The position numbers were made by a program, and so were the translations under genes. Positions 1-7,822 of a stretch of 48,552 bases of DNA are shown here, in pieces (the stretch's first letter is position 1; each line of letters opens with the position of its first letter). This DNA comes from Gammaproteobacteria bacterium (GTDB lineage Bacteria > Pseudomonadota > Gammaproteobacteria > Steroidobacterales > Steroidobacteraceae). The notes under the pieces were generated by a model, which was not told the origin of the DNA, searched no databases, and saw nothing but the letters and a program-made list of their open reading frames with translations. The stretch lies in assembly GCA_028293745.1 (NCBI GenBank), contig JAQGOF010000002.1, forward strand, positions 1 to 48,552, in the 5' to 3' direction.

Positions 1-2
1 TT

Positions 3-491
3 GACCTGGGCGCGTTCTTCGGCAATCTCCTGTTGAGTTGGTACTCCCAACCGGGATATGCAACCCCGAGCGATGACCGCAGCGCTTACCAGGAGTGGAT
101 TCTCGGGCAGGCGAGGAGCTTCTGGGAAACGTTCCACAGAAGCTTCCTCGCACTATGGGCCGACAACTCCAAGGGTGACGTATTTCCCGTATCCATGTTT
201 TCCGGTCCCGGCGACGACGGCGCGATCAAGGCAGCGCGTGAGGAATTCATGGATCGCCTGTTTGCCGACATGCTCGGCTTCGGCGCCTGCAAGATGATCC
301 GCCGCATTATCGGCTTCGCGCATGTTATTGACTTTGAGCGCATTGTGGATACGTGTGTGCGCGCTGATTGCGAAGCCGGTGCCTTGAACCTGGCTCGCAT
401 GCTTCTCACGAATCCGGAGCAATTCAAATCGATCAACGACGTTATCGAAGCCGTACCCCGCATGACGGTTCAGGCTCAGGGGTCGGCATAG
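3..491 (+). CDS. mtnK: S-methyl-5-thioribose kinase, C-terminal part (cut by window edge)
   Basis: This is the end of a gene that begins before the window; the frame is open to the first base and reads D-L-G-A-F-F-G-N-L-L-L-S-W-Y-S-Q. MtnK phosphorylates 5-methylthioribose at O1 in the cytoplasmic methionine salvage pathway. The family is recognised from the conserved C-terminal blocks: DLGAFFGNLLLSWYSQ, an aromatic-rich helix around FWETFHRSFLALW, and LFADMLGFGACKMIRRIIG followed by FAHVIDFERI. About 160 residues of the usual roughly 400 are present, so the ATP-binding N-lobe is outside the window. A TTG at position 33 is an internal leucine, not the start. The gene ends 12 bases before the convergent YkgJ-type gene. 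The family call is from remembered sequence similarity; no other mtn gene is visible here. Confidence 0.85.
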   Translation, partial: DLGAFFGNLLLSWYSQPGYATPSDDRSAYQEWILGQARSFWETFHRSFLALWADNSKGDVFPVSMFSGPGDDGAIKAAREEFMDRLFADMLGFGACKMIRRIIGFAHVIDFERIVDTCVRADCEAGALNLARMLLTNPEQFKSINDVIEAVPRMTVQAQGSA

Positions 492-503
492 GCGCGGAAC
501 AAC

Positions 504-1217
504 TCAGGGATCGAGATCATCAAACTCAGCGGGCACGTCCTCGCCGCTCAGATGGGTGAAGGGTGGTAACCTGGATTCGAACCGCTCGCGCGCAGCAAGG
601 TCCGATCTGGCGGCATCGAGGGCGCAATTGAGCTCGTACGCGCTCACATCATAGCCCGCGTCGCGCATCGCCGTACTGAACGCATCAACATGCGCAGTGC
701 CTGCTTGATACACCCAAGGCGCGAAGTCCGGGTCGATATCCAGGTTGGCGGGATCCTCGTAGGATTGCTGGCACCCGGCTACGTTTGTCGCGTGATAGTT
801 GCGGCAGGCCTGAGGCCGGGCAGTGTAAATCGTGCAGCGTCCGCCGTTCAGGAACGGACACTTGACGTTGCGCTTCATGCGCTCGCTCTCGCCCAGATTC
901 TTGAGAGCCGTGCTATTCGCGCGCACCTCTGCGTAAACGCGCGCCTTCTCTTCGGTCGTGAATGTACGCTCGACGAAATCCAGGATGCTGAAGACCTCGA
1001 CGGCGCGAACATCGACGCTGAAATAGCAGCACCATGTGCAGCCAGCACGGCAGGCGAGCGTGCCGACATCCGGGGCGGAAGCAATCCGCGCATCGTGGCG
1101 CTGCTGCGAATTCTCAAATGCGCGCCGCACACCTACGCTTAAAATTTCGTTTCGCGCACGTTCGTACTCTTGCGTGAGGATGCCGCGAATGAAGGCGAGG
1201 TCGAGAGAAATCTCCAT
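504..1217 (-). CDS. YkgJ-family cysteine cluster protein (putative zinc/iron-binding)
   Basis: A 237-residue cytoplasmic protein of the CxxCxxCC (UPF0153/YkgJ) family, whose clustered cysteines are thought to bind Zn or an Fe-S centre; the molecular role is not established. The cysteine pattern is visible as CRAGCTWCCYFSVDV near residue 57, then CPFLNGGRCTIYTARPQACR further on, ending with a late cysteine in NYHATNVAGC. The start ATG opens MEISLDLAFIRG. The gene is convergent with mtnK and lies in the same orientation as the radical SAM gene next to it, with no sign of a shared operon. It is intact and of ordinary length for the family. Confidence 0.8.
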   Translation of the reverse strand: MEISLDLAFIRGILTQEYERARNEILSVGVRRAFENSQQRHDARIASAPDVGTLACRAGCTWCCYFSVDVRAVEVFSILDFVERTFTTEEKARVYAEVRANSTALKNLGESERMKRNVKCPFLNGGRCTIYTARPQACRNYHATNVAGCQQSYEDPANLDIDPDFAPWVYQAGTAHVDAFSTAMRDAGYDVSAYELNCALDAARSDLAARERFESRLPPFTHLSGEDVPAEFDDLDP

Positions 1218-1282
1218 GGCTATATTCTAATCCCGATCCTGTACCTTGGGCAGGGAATGCGTGCCGTGCAAAAGAGATGGGC

Positions 1283-3187
1283 TCATGTCTTCAACGCCCG
1301 CGCCACAAATGATTTGGGCACGCGGGTGCGCGGAACTTCGTCGTTGAACCAGCTACGTACATCGTGATCGAGGCCAATGCCGTGCATGTAGTTGTACAGC
1401 GCCTTTGTGAGCGCAGCGCCAAACACGTCGTGATCCACGCCAGTAGCGTCAGTGAAATTGATGTCGTTGTTGGCAAATGTGGCGTGGGGCGGTGGATGCA
1501 ACGTGACGCCATATTGGTCTGGATGCTTGGCGACCGGAGAATGCACCGTGCAGGTGAAGCGATGGAAAAACCCAGACTGTATGCAACCGGCGGCGAACAA
1601 CTGGCGAACGTATTCCAATGCATCAACGGTATCTTGCGCCGTTTGCGTGGGGAAGCCGTACATCAAATAGGCATGGACCAGGATCCCTGCGTCGGAGAAT
1701 GCACGCGTGACGCGGGCTACCTGCTCGACCGATACGCCTTTCTTCATCAACTTGAGCAGTCGATCCGATGCTACTTCCAATCCGCCGGTCACGGCAATGC
1801 AGCCGCTGTCAGCGAGCAACTGACACAGATTGGCATCGAATGACTTTTCAAAACGAATGTTGCCCCACCACGAAATGTCCAGCTTCCGTTGCAGCAGTGC
1901 AGTCGCAAGCGATTTGAGTGCCTTGGGAGGAGCCGCCTCGTCGACAAAGTGGAATCCCGTTTGTCCGGTCTCGCGAATCAAGTCCTCGACTCGAGCGATT
2001 GACACATCGGTGGTCGCCAGATCATAGCGCGATATATAGTCGAGATTCACATCGCAGAAGCTGCACTTCTTCCAATAGCAACCGTGTGCGACAGTAAGTT
2101 TATTCCACCGGCCGTCCGACCACAGACGATGCATCGGGTTGAGCATGTCGAGCAGCGATAGATAGTCGTTCAGCGGTAAGCCGGCGTAGGTGGGCGGTCC
2201 GGTTTCAGAGAATGGGATGTCGGGTTCTTTGTAATCGACGTAGTGAAGCTCGCGTGTATACGTTCGTACCAGTTGGTCGAGCGGTCTTCTATTCTGCAGG
2301 TGTTCGATGAGTGCGAGCAACGGAGTTTCGCCAGCATCGAGCGTCACGTAATCGAAGTAGTCGAAAATACGCGGCTCGTTCAGCGCGCGCAGCTCGGTGT
2401 TACAGTACCCGCCACCGAGCACTGTCACGATGGACGGCTGGGTGCGTTTGATGGTTTGCGCAATTCGCAAGGCACCGTACACGTTGCCTGGAAAGGGCGC
2501 AGTGATGAGGACCAGTGTCGGTTGATATTGCGACAGTGCTTTGAGTGTCAGTTGGTGCAGCGTTGCATCTACCAGGTTCTGCGGCCTGTTGAGTGCATCG
2601 TGCAGGTGATCGAAGGTCGGTTGGCTGGCCGCTAACGATTCCGCATAGCGAACAAATTCGAAGCGCGGATCGACTGCATCGCGGATGACATCGCCCAGAT
2701 CGTTGAGATACAAGGTTGCAATGTGTTTGGCGCGATCCTGCAGTCCCAACGCACCGAAGGCCCAATCGAGCGCATCTGCGCTTTGTTCACTATCGACGTA
2801 GCGATTGAGCGCTGCGAAGCGTGGGCCTTCGGGCAGGTAACGTCTCGAGGCGATGCGATGCGCCAAACTGGGATCACGACCTTGCAGAAACCTGATGGCC
2901 GGCGAGATCGTTGTTTGGTAGGTCTCAAAGTGCTTCGCAAAGAAGCGCGTTGCTGCGGTGTGTTGCCTGCGTGATATCGATTTGATCTGCTGCTGAATGT
3001 CGTGCAAGCCTTCACTCGACAGTAGTTGCAATGCCAAGCCGATGGAGAGGTCCATCTGCTCTGCGTGAAAACCGCGTGATCGCAGGAAGCCGGTGAGATA
3101 CGCCGTGGACGGATACGGCGTGTTCAGCTGTGTCATCGGCGGGATGATCGACAAAATGCGCAGTGAAGAGGTGGCGTCCGTAGTCAT
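1283..3187 (-). CDS. B12-binding-domain radical SAM protein
   Basis: A 634-residue enzyme with two regions. The N-terminal half (about residues 8-310) looks like the Rossmann-type B12-binding domain common to this superfamily: it opens LRILSIIPPMTQLNTPYPS and includes VLGGGYCNTELRAL and YVTLDAGETPL. The radical SAM core begins with HGCYWKKCSFC, with cysteines at 370, 375 and 378. This is a C-x4-C-x2-C spacing, one residue longer between the first two cysteines than the canonical C-x3-C-x2-C. A downstream block containing FHFVDEAAPP, GGLEVASDRLLKLMKKG and VHAYLMYGFPTQT is typical of the TIM-barrel core. Expected chemistry is SAM cleavage by a [4Fe-4S] cluster, possibly with cobalamin; the substrate cannot be assigned. 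The gene stands alone, with long non-coding DNA upstream. Confidence 0.82.
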   Translation of the reverse strand: MTTDATSSLRILSIIPPMTQLNTPYPSTAYLTGFLRSRGFHAEQMDLSIGLALQLLSSEGLHDIQQQIKSISRRQHTAATRFFAKHFETYQTTISPAIRFLQGRDPSLAHRIASRRYLPEGPRFAALNRYVDSEQSADALDWAFGALGLQDRAKHIATLYLNDLGDVIRDAVDPRFEFVRYAESLAASQPTFDHLHDALNRPQNLVDATLHQLTLKALSQYQPTLVLITAPFPGNVYGALRIAQTIKRTQPSIVTVLGGGYCNTELRALNEPRIFDYFDYVTLDAGETPLLALIEHLQNRRPLDQLVRTYTRELHYVDYKEPDIPFSETGPPTYAGLPLNDYLSLLDMLNPMHRLWSDGRWNKLTVAHGCYWKKCSFCDVNLDYISRYDLATTDVSIARVEDLIRETGQTGFHFVDEAAPPKALKSLATALLQRKLDISWWGNIRFEKSFDANLCQLLADSGCIAVTGGLEVASDRLLKLMKKGVSVEQVARVTRAFSDAGILVHAYLMYGFPTQTAQDTVDALEYVRQLFAAGCIQSGFFHRFTCTVHSPVAKHPDQYGVTLHPPPHATFANNDINFTDATGVDHDVFGAALTKALYNYMHGIGLDHDVRSWFNDEVPRTRVPKSFVARALKT

Positions 3188-3637
3188 GCTCGTGTCAGGC
3201 GCGATTGAACCGAGAAGCCAGAACCTCGTGGATGTATTGCGCGCCCACGGAGAACAGACTCAATTCCCAGCCATTGCGGCAACTTACACCCATTTTCTGC
3301 GGGGAATCTTAGCATAAGCGGCGGTCACTGGCGGTGTCGGCGCTGCGCAGGTGAGCGCGCTGCACGGTCTCGCGAGGGACATATGGTCTTGAGCTCAAGT
3401 CGAATCCAGGGAACAACGTCGGCGCTACCTTCAGACGAGGAAGCCTGGCGGTTGTCGGTCCGCTCGCGTAGCCCCTGGCTAAATGCGCCGCACGCGGCCC
3501 GGTACCTCCTGGGGTGCGCTACAAATGAAACATTCACCAGGGCGCCGCGAGATCGAGGCGTAACCTTCCTCCGCCACGTTCGATGAGCCAGAGGACTCCA
3601 GGTAAATAGTACAGGGTGCCATGCCACGGAACAGCCG
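3188..3637. other. Intergenic region, 450 bases, mostly featureless
   Basis: No convincing complete gene is seen. It contains one member of a 37-nt repeat pair (3311-3347). A short open frame at 3383-3586 has a stretch (PWLNAPHAARYLLGCA) faintly like the helix-turn-helix of excisionase-type proteins. It lacks a good ribosome-binding site and a convincing N-terminus, so it is treated as a possible gene remnant only. This is the left edge of the patchwork accessory region. Confidence 0.4.
3311..3347 (+). repeat. 37-nt direct repeat, copy A
   Basis: Begins AGCATAAGCGGCGGTC. It matches copy B at 7894-7930 at 33 of 37 positions, in the same orientation, with no gaps. The two copies bracket about 4.5 kb holding the AraC, hydrolase, cupin, truncated thiamine-diphosphate enzyme and nucleotidyltransferase genes. 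A shorter echo (CATAAGCGG) lies at 9516-9524. They could be ends of a decayed mobile element or a dispersed intergenic repeat; no transposase is visible. Confidence 0.6.
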
Positions 3638-4570
3638 ATGATCACGACGTCCTGCCATCCGCCTCATACGCGTCTGGCAAGGTTTGTGCGCGGATATCGA
3701 ATGCGGCGGGCCAGTGAGGGCGATCTACATGTGCGTGTTCCGGTCACCGCACGCCCGCAAGTCACACTGTACTTTTATTTCACGCCATCGATGGTGTTCG
3801 AACAGAGATCGGCCCGCAACGTAGACGCATCATCCCCGGCTCCGATCGTTGACACAGTCACGCAGCGAAGTTTTGACGTCCTGCCCTGCGGAGGGCCGCC
3901 GGGCATACTGTATTTTCAGACCCCTACAGTGGATGTTCTCGAGCAGCGGCTCACGGACAAACGGAACGGACGGCCACCGGAGGTGACGATTGCCGGCCCT
4001 CTGACACACCGACGGTTTGATGTCCTTGTGTCCGGGCAGCTCGACATGTTCACCGTGGAGTTTGCGCCCACAGCGTTGTACGCACTCTTCGGCATACCAA
4101 TGATTGAGTTGACCGACACTGCACTGCGCGCTGAAGGTCTCTGGGGGGCCGCTGCGGCCGGGCGGCTCTATGACCGCCTTGGTGCCGAGGCGACGCTCGC
4201 CGGGCGCGTCGCGGTGATGGAAGAAGATCTGCTGAAGCGCGTACCGCAATGCAAATCTGACCCGATTGCCGCGGCAGCGACAAGAGTGTTGTGCACCGGA
4301 GGCACTGTTCGAGTCGACGATCTCGCACGGGCATCGTACCTGTCCTCGCGACAGTTTGGCCGACAGTTCACCCGGCGGGTGGGCATACCCCCAAAGACCT
4401 ATGCGCGCATCGTCCGCCTGAATGTTGCGATCGCTACAAAAGTGGCACGGCCCGAGGTGAGCTGGACGAATGTCGCCCAGTGCGCCGGCTATTTTGACGA
4501 GGCGCATCTCGACAAGGACTTTCGCGCCCTCGCGGACACCTCGCCGTCGGGTCTCATGCTGGGCCTCTGA
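3638..4570 (+). CDS. AraC-family transcriptional regulator
   Basis: A 310-residue regulator with the DNA-binding domain at the C-terminus (about residues 205-305). It shows two helix-turn-helix units: VRVDDLARASYLSSRQFGRQ followed by VSWTNVAQCAGYFDEAHLDK, and the typical linker RRVGIPPKTYARIVRL. The N-terminal sensor region (HTRLARFVRGYRM, then VTLYFYFTPSM and VSGQLDMFTVEFAP) resembles AraC proteins with a DUF6597-like N-terminus. The gene lies directly upstream of, and codirectional with, the hydrolase-cupin pair, so it probably controls them; this is inferred from position only. The start ATG at 3638 has only a weak Shine-Dalgarno-like CACGGA. Confidence 0.85.
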   Translation: MITTSCHPPHTRLARFVRGYRMRRASEGDLHVRVPVTARPQVTLYFYFTPSMVFEQRSARNVDASSPAPIVDTVTQRSFDVLPCGGPPGILYFQTPTVDVLEQRLTDKRNGRPPEVTIAGPLTHRRFDVLVSGQLDMFTVEFAPTALYALFGIPMIELTDTALRAEGLWGAAAAGRLYDRLGAEATLAGRVAVMEEDLLKRVPQCKSDPIAAAATRVLCTGGTVRVDDLARASYLSSRQFGRQFTRRVGIPPKTYARIVRLNVAIATKVARPEVSWTNVAQCAGYFDEAHLDKDFRALADTSPSGLMLGL

Positions 4571-4654
4571 CTGAGTCCTGATTGACTCTTCGACCGTCCG
4601 TCGCATGACCGATTTTTACTATGGACGGTGATCGGCGGACGTCAGAATTTGCCG

Positions 4655-5563
4655 ATGCCAGAACAAACGTCGCACCGCCGCCCGCACGATTCGACCTTGA
4701 GGAGCACGACGCTGGATCGCCTAGCGCTGTTCCAGCACAAGTTCCCGCGCATGTCGGTGAACGCGGCTGGGGCCGCTTGGACGTTCCGGCGCACATGCGG
4801 TCAAGCCTCTCAGGCGAGGACGATCGTGATGCTCCCCGGAATTCAAGGTGGCGGGGACGTTTTCTTCGATGCGGTGCTCAGGTTAGGAGCGGCTCTGCCG
4901 ATCGTGACAGTCGACGCCCCGGATCTCGACGATGTTGGGACGATGACAGCGGCCACCGCTGCATTCCTCGACGCACTGCATCTCAACCGGGTTCACATCC
5001 TGGGCGCCTCTCTCGGCGGGTACCTGGCCCAGGCCTTCGCGCTCGCTTATCCAGGGCGCGTGGATCAACTTCTGATCGCCAATGGTTTCTACGATCCTCG
5101 ACCGTTCCTTGCCAAACAGCCTCCCGCGGCGACCCTTGCCGCCATGGACGCTGACAGCCTGGTTCGTAAGAATCTCGCGGCTTTGATTGAAACGCCCGCT
5201 GACGACCCGGGCGTGGCGTGCCTGCAGGCGGTCATGGCTGCACTGGTGGGACCGGTACAAAGCATGACCAACTATAAATCCCGGCTGATGCTGTTGATGG
5301 GCGCAAAGCGGCTCGAGCGGCCACAGATTCCGGACTCCCGCGTGATGATCGTCGATGACGACCAGGATCCCATCGTGCCGGCCGAGATGCGCAACGCCCT
5401 ACGCTCCCGTTACACGAAGGCGGAGCACCACGCGGTGAGCGGTGGAGGCCATATGCCCGCGATACAACGTCCGGCCGAGTTCGCCGAACTCGTCGGCCGT
5501 CGCCTCGGGGCGAGTTACGTTTATCAGACAAGCGAGTTAGGAGGATTCCATGCTGCCAGTTAA
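4655..5563 (+). CDS. alpha/beta-hydrolase fold protein
   Basis: A roughly 302-residue soluble hydrolase. The nucleophile elbow is GASLGG, with serine in G-x-S-x-G. A probable acid residue lies in VDDDQDPIVP and the catalytic histidine in SGGGHMPA. The strand-loop block TIVMLPGIQGGGDVFFDAV supplies the oxyanion region. Overall it resembles short alpha/beta hydrolases of the maspardin-like type more than lipases; no signal peptide is seen. The substrate is unknown. The start is uncertain: an upstream GTG at 4628 would add nine residues, and ATG 4655 is preferred. The end overlaps the next cupin gene by 14 bases, and the cupin's AGGAGG ribosome site sits inside this gene, indicating one transcript and translational coupling. 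Confidence 0.8.
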   Translation: MPEQTSHRRPHDSTLRSTTLDRLALFQHKFPRMSVNAAGAAWTFRRTCGQASQARTIVMLPGIQGGGDVFFDAVLRLGAALPIVTVDAPDLDDVGTMTAATAAFLDALHLNRVHILGASLGGYLAQAFALAYPGRVDQLLIANGFYDPRPFLAKQPPAATLAAMDADSLVRKNLAALIETPADDPGVACLQAVMAALVGPVQSMTNYKSRLMLLMGAKRLERPQIPDSRVMIVDDDQDPIVPAEMRNALRSRYTKAEHHAVSGGGHMPAIQRPAEFAELVGRRLGASYVYQTSELGGFHAAS

Positions 5564-6158
5564 ATGGGTTTCCCGGAACGAATTGCTCACGAAGTACGTG
5601 GGTCGCTTCAAGAATCTGCATGGCGCGGCGACGGGGCTGCCGGACAGCGAGATCGAGGGCCACCGCAAGACCATCTTGAATGTGTTCGGTTTCAATCCGC
5701 CCGAGGGCGCCGACGCCGTCAATCCGGTAGGCGATGATGCCCGCGCGGTGATCGCACCGAAGGCCGGCTTCAGCATCGGCTTCCTCAAGTCAAAGCCCCG
5801 CAATGGCCCGGTTATGCACAACCACAACACGAACGAGACCTTCATACCGCTGCAAGGCACCTGGCGTTTCATCTGGGAGGCGAGTCCCGCTCATGAGGAA
5901 TTCGTGGATCTCGAGCCCTATGACACGATCTCTTTCCCACCGGGCGTACCGAGGCGATTCGAGAACCTGGCGCCTTCGCCAGGCTGGGAAGAGGGACTAC
6001 TGGTTGCGGTCGTCGGCGACGACGCTCCGGTTTCGGAGGCCATGCCCGGCGTCAAGGCATTGCTGATGAGCATGGCCAAGGGCGAGCTTCCCACGATCTC
6101 CGGTGATCCGGCCAACCCGCCCTTGTTGACGACCAAGAACGGCGGCTTCGGCGGTTGA
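5550..6158 (+). CDS. Cupin-domain protein
   Basis: A 202-residue single-domain cupin. Cupin motif 1 is visible as MHNHNTNETFIPLQGTW (His-x-His-x3-Glu type metal ligands), and motif 2 as LEPYDTISFPPGVPRRFENL. Such beta-barrel proteins are metal-dependent dioxygenases, isomerases or sugar/acid-binding proteins; the specific reaction is not deducible. The start ATG is preceded by a strong GGAGG five bases upstream and overlaps the hydrolase 3' end. Its stop overlaps a possible TTG start of the following thiamine-diphosphate enzyme gene (TTGA), so hydrolase, cupin and that enzyme probably formed one catabolic operon under the upstream AraC regulator. Confidence 0.85.
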   Translation: MLPVKWVSRNELLTKYVGRFKNLHGAATGLPDSEIEGHRKTILNVFGFNPPEGADAVNPVGDDARAVIAPKAGFSIGFLKSKPRNGPVMHNHNTNETFIPLQGTWRFIWEASPAHEEFVDLEPYDTISFPPGVPRRFENLAPSPGWEEGLLVAVVGDDAPVSEAMPGVKALLMSMAKGELPTISGDPANPPLLTTKNGGFGG

Positions 6159-6169
6159 AGCGGCTCGTC

Positions 6170-7000
6170 ATGGCAAAACTCAAGGTCGCAGACATCATCA
6201 TCGACGCCCTGCAGTCGGCCGGCGCAAAACGATGCTATGGGGTGGTCGGGGATACGCTGAACCAGATCACCGATGCCATCCGGCGCAGAGGAATGGAATG
6301 GGTGCACATGCGCCACGAAGAGGCGGGCGCCTTCGCTGCGGGGGCCGACGCTTATATGACAGGACAGCTTGCTGTCTGTGCGGGCAGCTGCGGGCCAGGC
6401 AGCCTGCACTTCATCAACGGCATCTATGAAGCACAGCGCAACCGCGTGCCGCTCGTACTCATCGCGAGCCAGGTCGCCACCCATGAGCTTGGGATCGACT
6501 TCCCCCAGGAAGTTGAGTTCAAACCGATCTATCGCAATTGCAGCGTCTTTTGCGAAATGCTCCACCATCCCGCGGAGGCGCGCCGACTGACCACTCTCGC
6601 GGCGCAGGCCGCACTGACCCGCAGAGGAGTCGCCGTCCTCGTCATTCCGGGTGACTTGAGCGCTTTGGAGGTGGACGACGGTCCGGCCTACCGCGTCCAC
6701 ACGCCCGCTCCAGTCATACGTCCGAGTGATCCTGAATTGGACAGCATCGCTGCGATGTTGAACGAGGGCAGCCGTGTGACCGTCTATGCCGGGGCGGGAT
6801 GCGAAGGCGCGCGCAGCCAGGTTATACGCCTCTGTGACACGCTGAAGTCGCCCATGGTCCACACCTCTCGCGCCAAGGACTTCGTTGAGCCGGAGAATCC
6901 CTATAACGTCGGCATGACCGGCGTGTTCGGATCGCGAGCCGGCTACAACGCGATCATCCACTGCGACACACTCGTGCTGCTCGGCTGCGACTTCGCGTAG
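6170..7000 (+). pseudogene. Thiamine-diphosphate enzyme, PoxB/acetolactate-synthase-like, N-terminal half only
   Basis: The product is about 276 residues, half the usual roughly 570. It covers the N-terminal pyrimidine-binding domain (YGVVGDTLNQITDAIR, the catalytic-glutamate block MRHEEAGAFAAGADAY, and CAGSCGPGSLHFINGIYEA) and about half of the central domain (YAGAGCEGARSQVIRL, NVGMTGVFGSRAGYNAI). It stops at LVLLGCDFA, where intact relatives continue with an aromatic-rich segment and the pyrophosphate-binding domain. That C-terminal domain carries the GDG motif and Mg ligands, so this product cannot be an active enzyme. Intact relatives oxidatively decarboxylate pyruvate or similar 2-oxo acids. 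The stop codon lies exactly at a junction with an antisense cupin fragment, pointing to a deletion or rearrangement. A TTG at 6155 is an alternative start. Confidence 0.8.
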
Positions 7001-7122
7001 AACGGACGCTGAACCTTCCCCGGAGGCAGGATCGTGAGGTTGTATCCGAGCTTTTGCGCTCCAATATGGTCGCTGATCTGGCCGCGGCTCGACGTATAAG
7101 TGAGCCGCCGGTTGCCGTCGCG
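7001..7122 (-). pseudogene. Cupin-protein fragment, both ends missing
   Basis: Reading the minus strand through this stretch gives about 40 residues including ISDHIGAQKLGYNLTILPPG and then KVQRPFY. This is a good match to the start of cupin proteins that continue with a HxH-containing motif 1. Here the frame leaves cupin-like sequence at PFY, at the breakpoint with the truncated thiamine-diphosphate gene on the other strand. On the N-terminal side an in-frame TGA lies just upstream and no start codon is present. I therefore read it as an internal relic of a cupin gene left by rearrangement. The match is from memory of the family; a similarity search would settle it. Confidence 0.55.
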
Positions 7123-7326
7123 TCACGTCTCAGGAGCGTTCGCGATACATCGACCTGGTCCAGAGGACTGCGCGAGCTTTTCTGCCAGCACTTGCATCTC
7201 CTCAAGCGCCAAAATCATGTCCGTAAGGGGCATCCGTCCCCAGCGCCGCATCTGCTCGCGGCGAGCGCCTTCCCAGGTCGTAAGGCTCCAATCGATACCG
7301 TCGGTTTGTGAATCATCCGTTGGCAT
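7123..7326 (-). CDS. Small helical protein, putative antitoxin/partner of the nucleotidyltransferase
   Basis: About 67 residues, translated from an ATG at 7326 inside the end of the upstream nucleotidyltransferase gene (14-base overlap); an in-frame start at 7344 would add six residues. The body is W-S-L-T-T-W-E-G-A-R-R-E-Q-M-R-R-W followed by a helix with ILALEEMQVLAEKLAQ. Short Trp/Arg-rich helical proteins of this type commonly sit directly beside DUF6036-like nucleotidyltransferase genes. The overlap implies coupled translation with that gene. I infer a partner role, possibly antitoxin-like, from architecture only; no DNA-binding motif is evident. Confidence 0.6.
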   Translation of the reverse strand: MPTDDSQTDGIDWSLTTWEGARREQMRRWGRMPLTDMILALEEMQVLAEKLAQSSGPGRCIANAPET

Positions 7327-7822
7327 CGTTGTCTTTCCTGGCACGAAGCTGTTCGATGTCTGCCCGATCTTGCGGTCGATTGGCTTCCTCTTTCATGCGA
7401 ATCAAAGTGAGGAGCGAGACAAAACGGATTGATAGTTTGTCGTGAAGCGGCGTGACCAACGCACGCGCGTACTCCTCATCGAAGGCGAACGGCTCCGTGA
7501 CGAAGACGTCGACGGAAGTCTCGCGGTGCGCATCGCTCCAAAACTGCAGCACCTGCATCCCCTTGTCGCGGATCCAGCTTTGGCGCAGTTCGCTGTTCGA
7601 GAATTGCTCCTTGGTAATTGGAACGATGGGTCGATAACCCAGCGATGCGAGGGCAGTGAACGTCCGGTCGATGTTGTCTGGGATCAGTTGAATGACGATA
7701 TCGACGTCCTTTGTGAACCGAAGATATCCGTGCGCGCCGACCGCCAGTCCTCCAGCCACAAGATAGCGGACGCCCGCGGCATCAAGCGCGGCAGCAAGGG
7801 ATTCAAAGCTGGCGAGTTTCAC
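7313..7822 (-). CDS. Nucleotidyltransferase-like protein (DUF6036/AbiEii-like), putative toxin
   Basis: A 169-residue protein with the minimal nucleotidyltransferase signature: YLVAGGLAVGAHGYLRFTKD then VDIVIQL, where GG plus the D-x-D supply the nucleotide/metal site. A third acidic strand is likely at ETSVDVFVTEPF. The C-terminal helix (VSLLTLIRMKEEANRPQDRA, then DIEQL) matches the usual tail of DUF6036/AbiEii-like proteins. Related proteins act as toxins that nucleotidylate or otherwise modify RNA or protein substrates, but many are uncharacterised. The start is a GTG at 7822 with a poor ribosome site. It is followed by an overlapping small gene, the arrangement expected of a toxin-antitoxin-like pair. 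It sits in the rearranged accessory region, in line with acquisition by transfer. Confidence 0.75.
   Translation of the reverse strand: MKLASFESLAAALDAAGVRYLVAGGLAVGAHGYLRFTKDVDIVIQLIPDNIDRTFTALASLGYRPIVPITKEQFSNSELRQSWIRDKGMQVLQFWSDAHRETSVDVFVTEPFAFDEEYARALVTPLHDKLSIRFVSLLTLIRMKEEANRPQDRADIEQLRARKDNDANG

Noticed and set aside
571..590. A tRNA T-arm-like string (GGTTCGAATCC on the minus strand)
   Set aside because: The flanking bases do not pair into a T-stem, no acceptor or anticodon arms are present, and the bases encode part of the YkgJ-type protein.
3383..3586. A 67-codon frame with slight excisionase-like helix-turn-helix similarity
   Set aside because: No ribosome-binding site, poor N-terminus, no neighbouring integrase; left as a possible relic rather than a gene.
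5918..7126. A 402-codon antisense open frame across the cupin and thiamine-diphosphate genes
   Set aside because: It is the mirror of two recognisable plus-strand families in high-G+C sequence, has no family similarity of its own and lacks a ribosome site.
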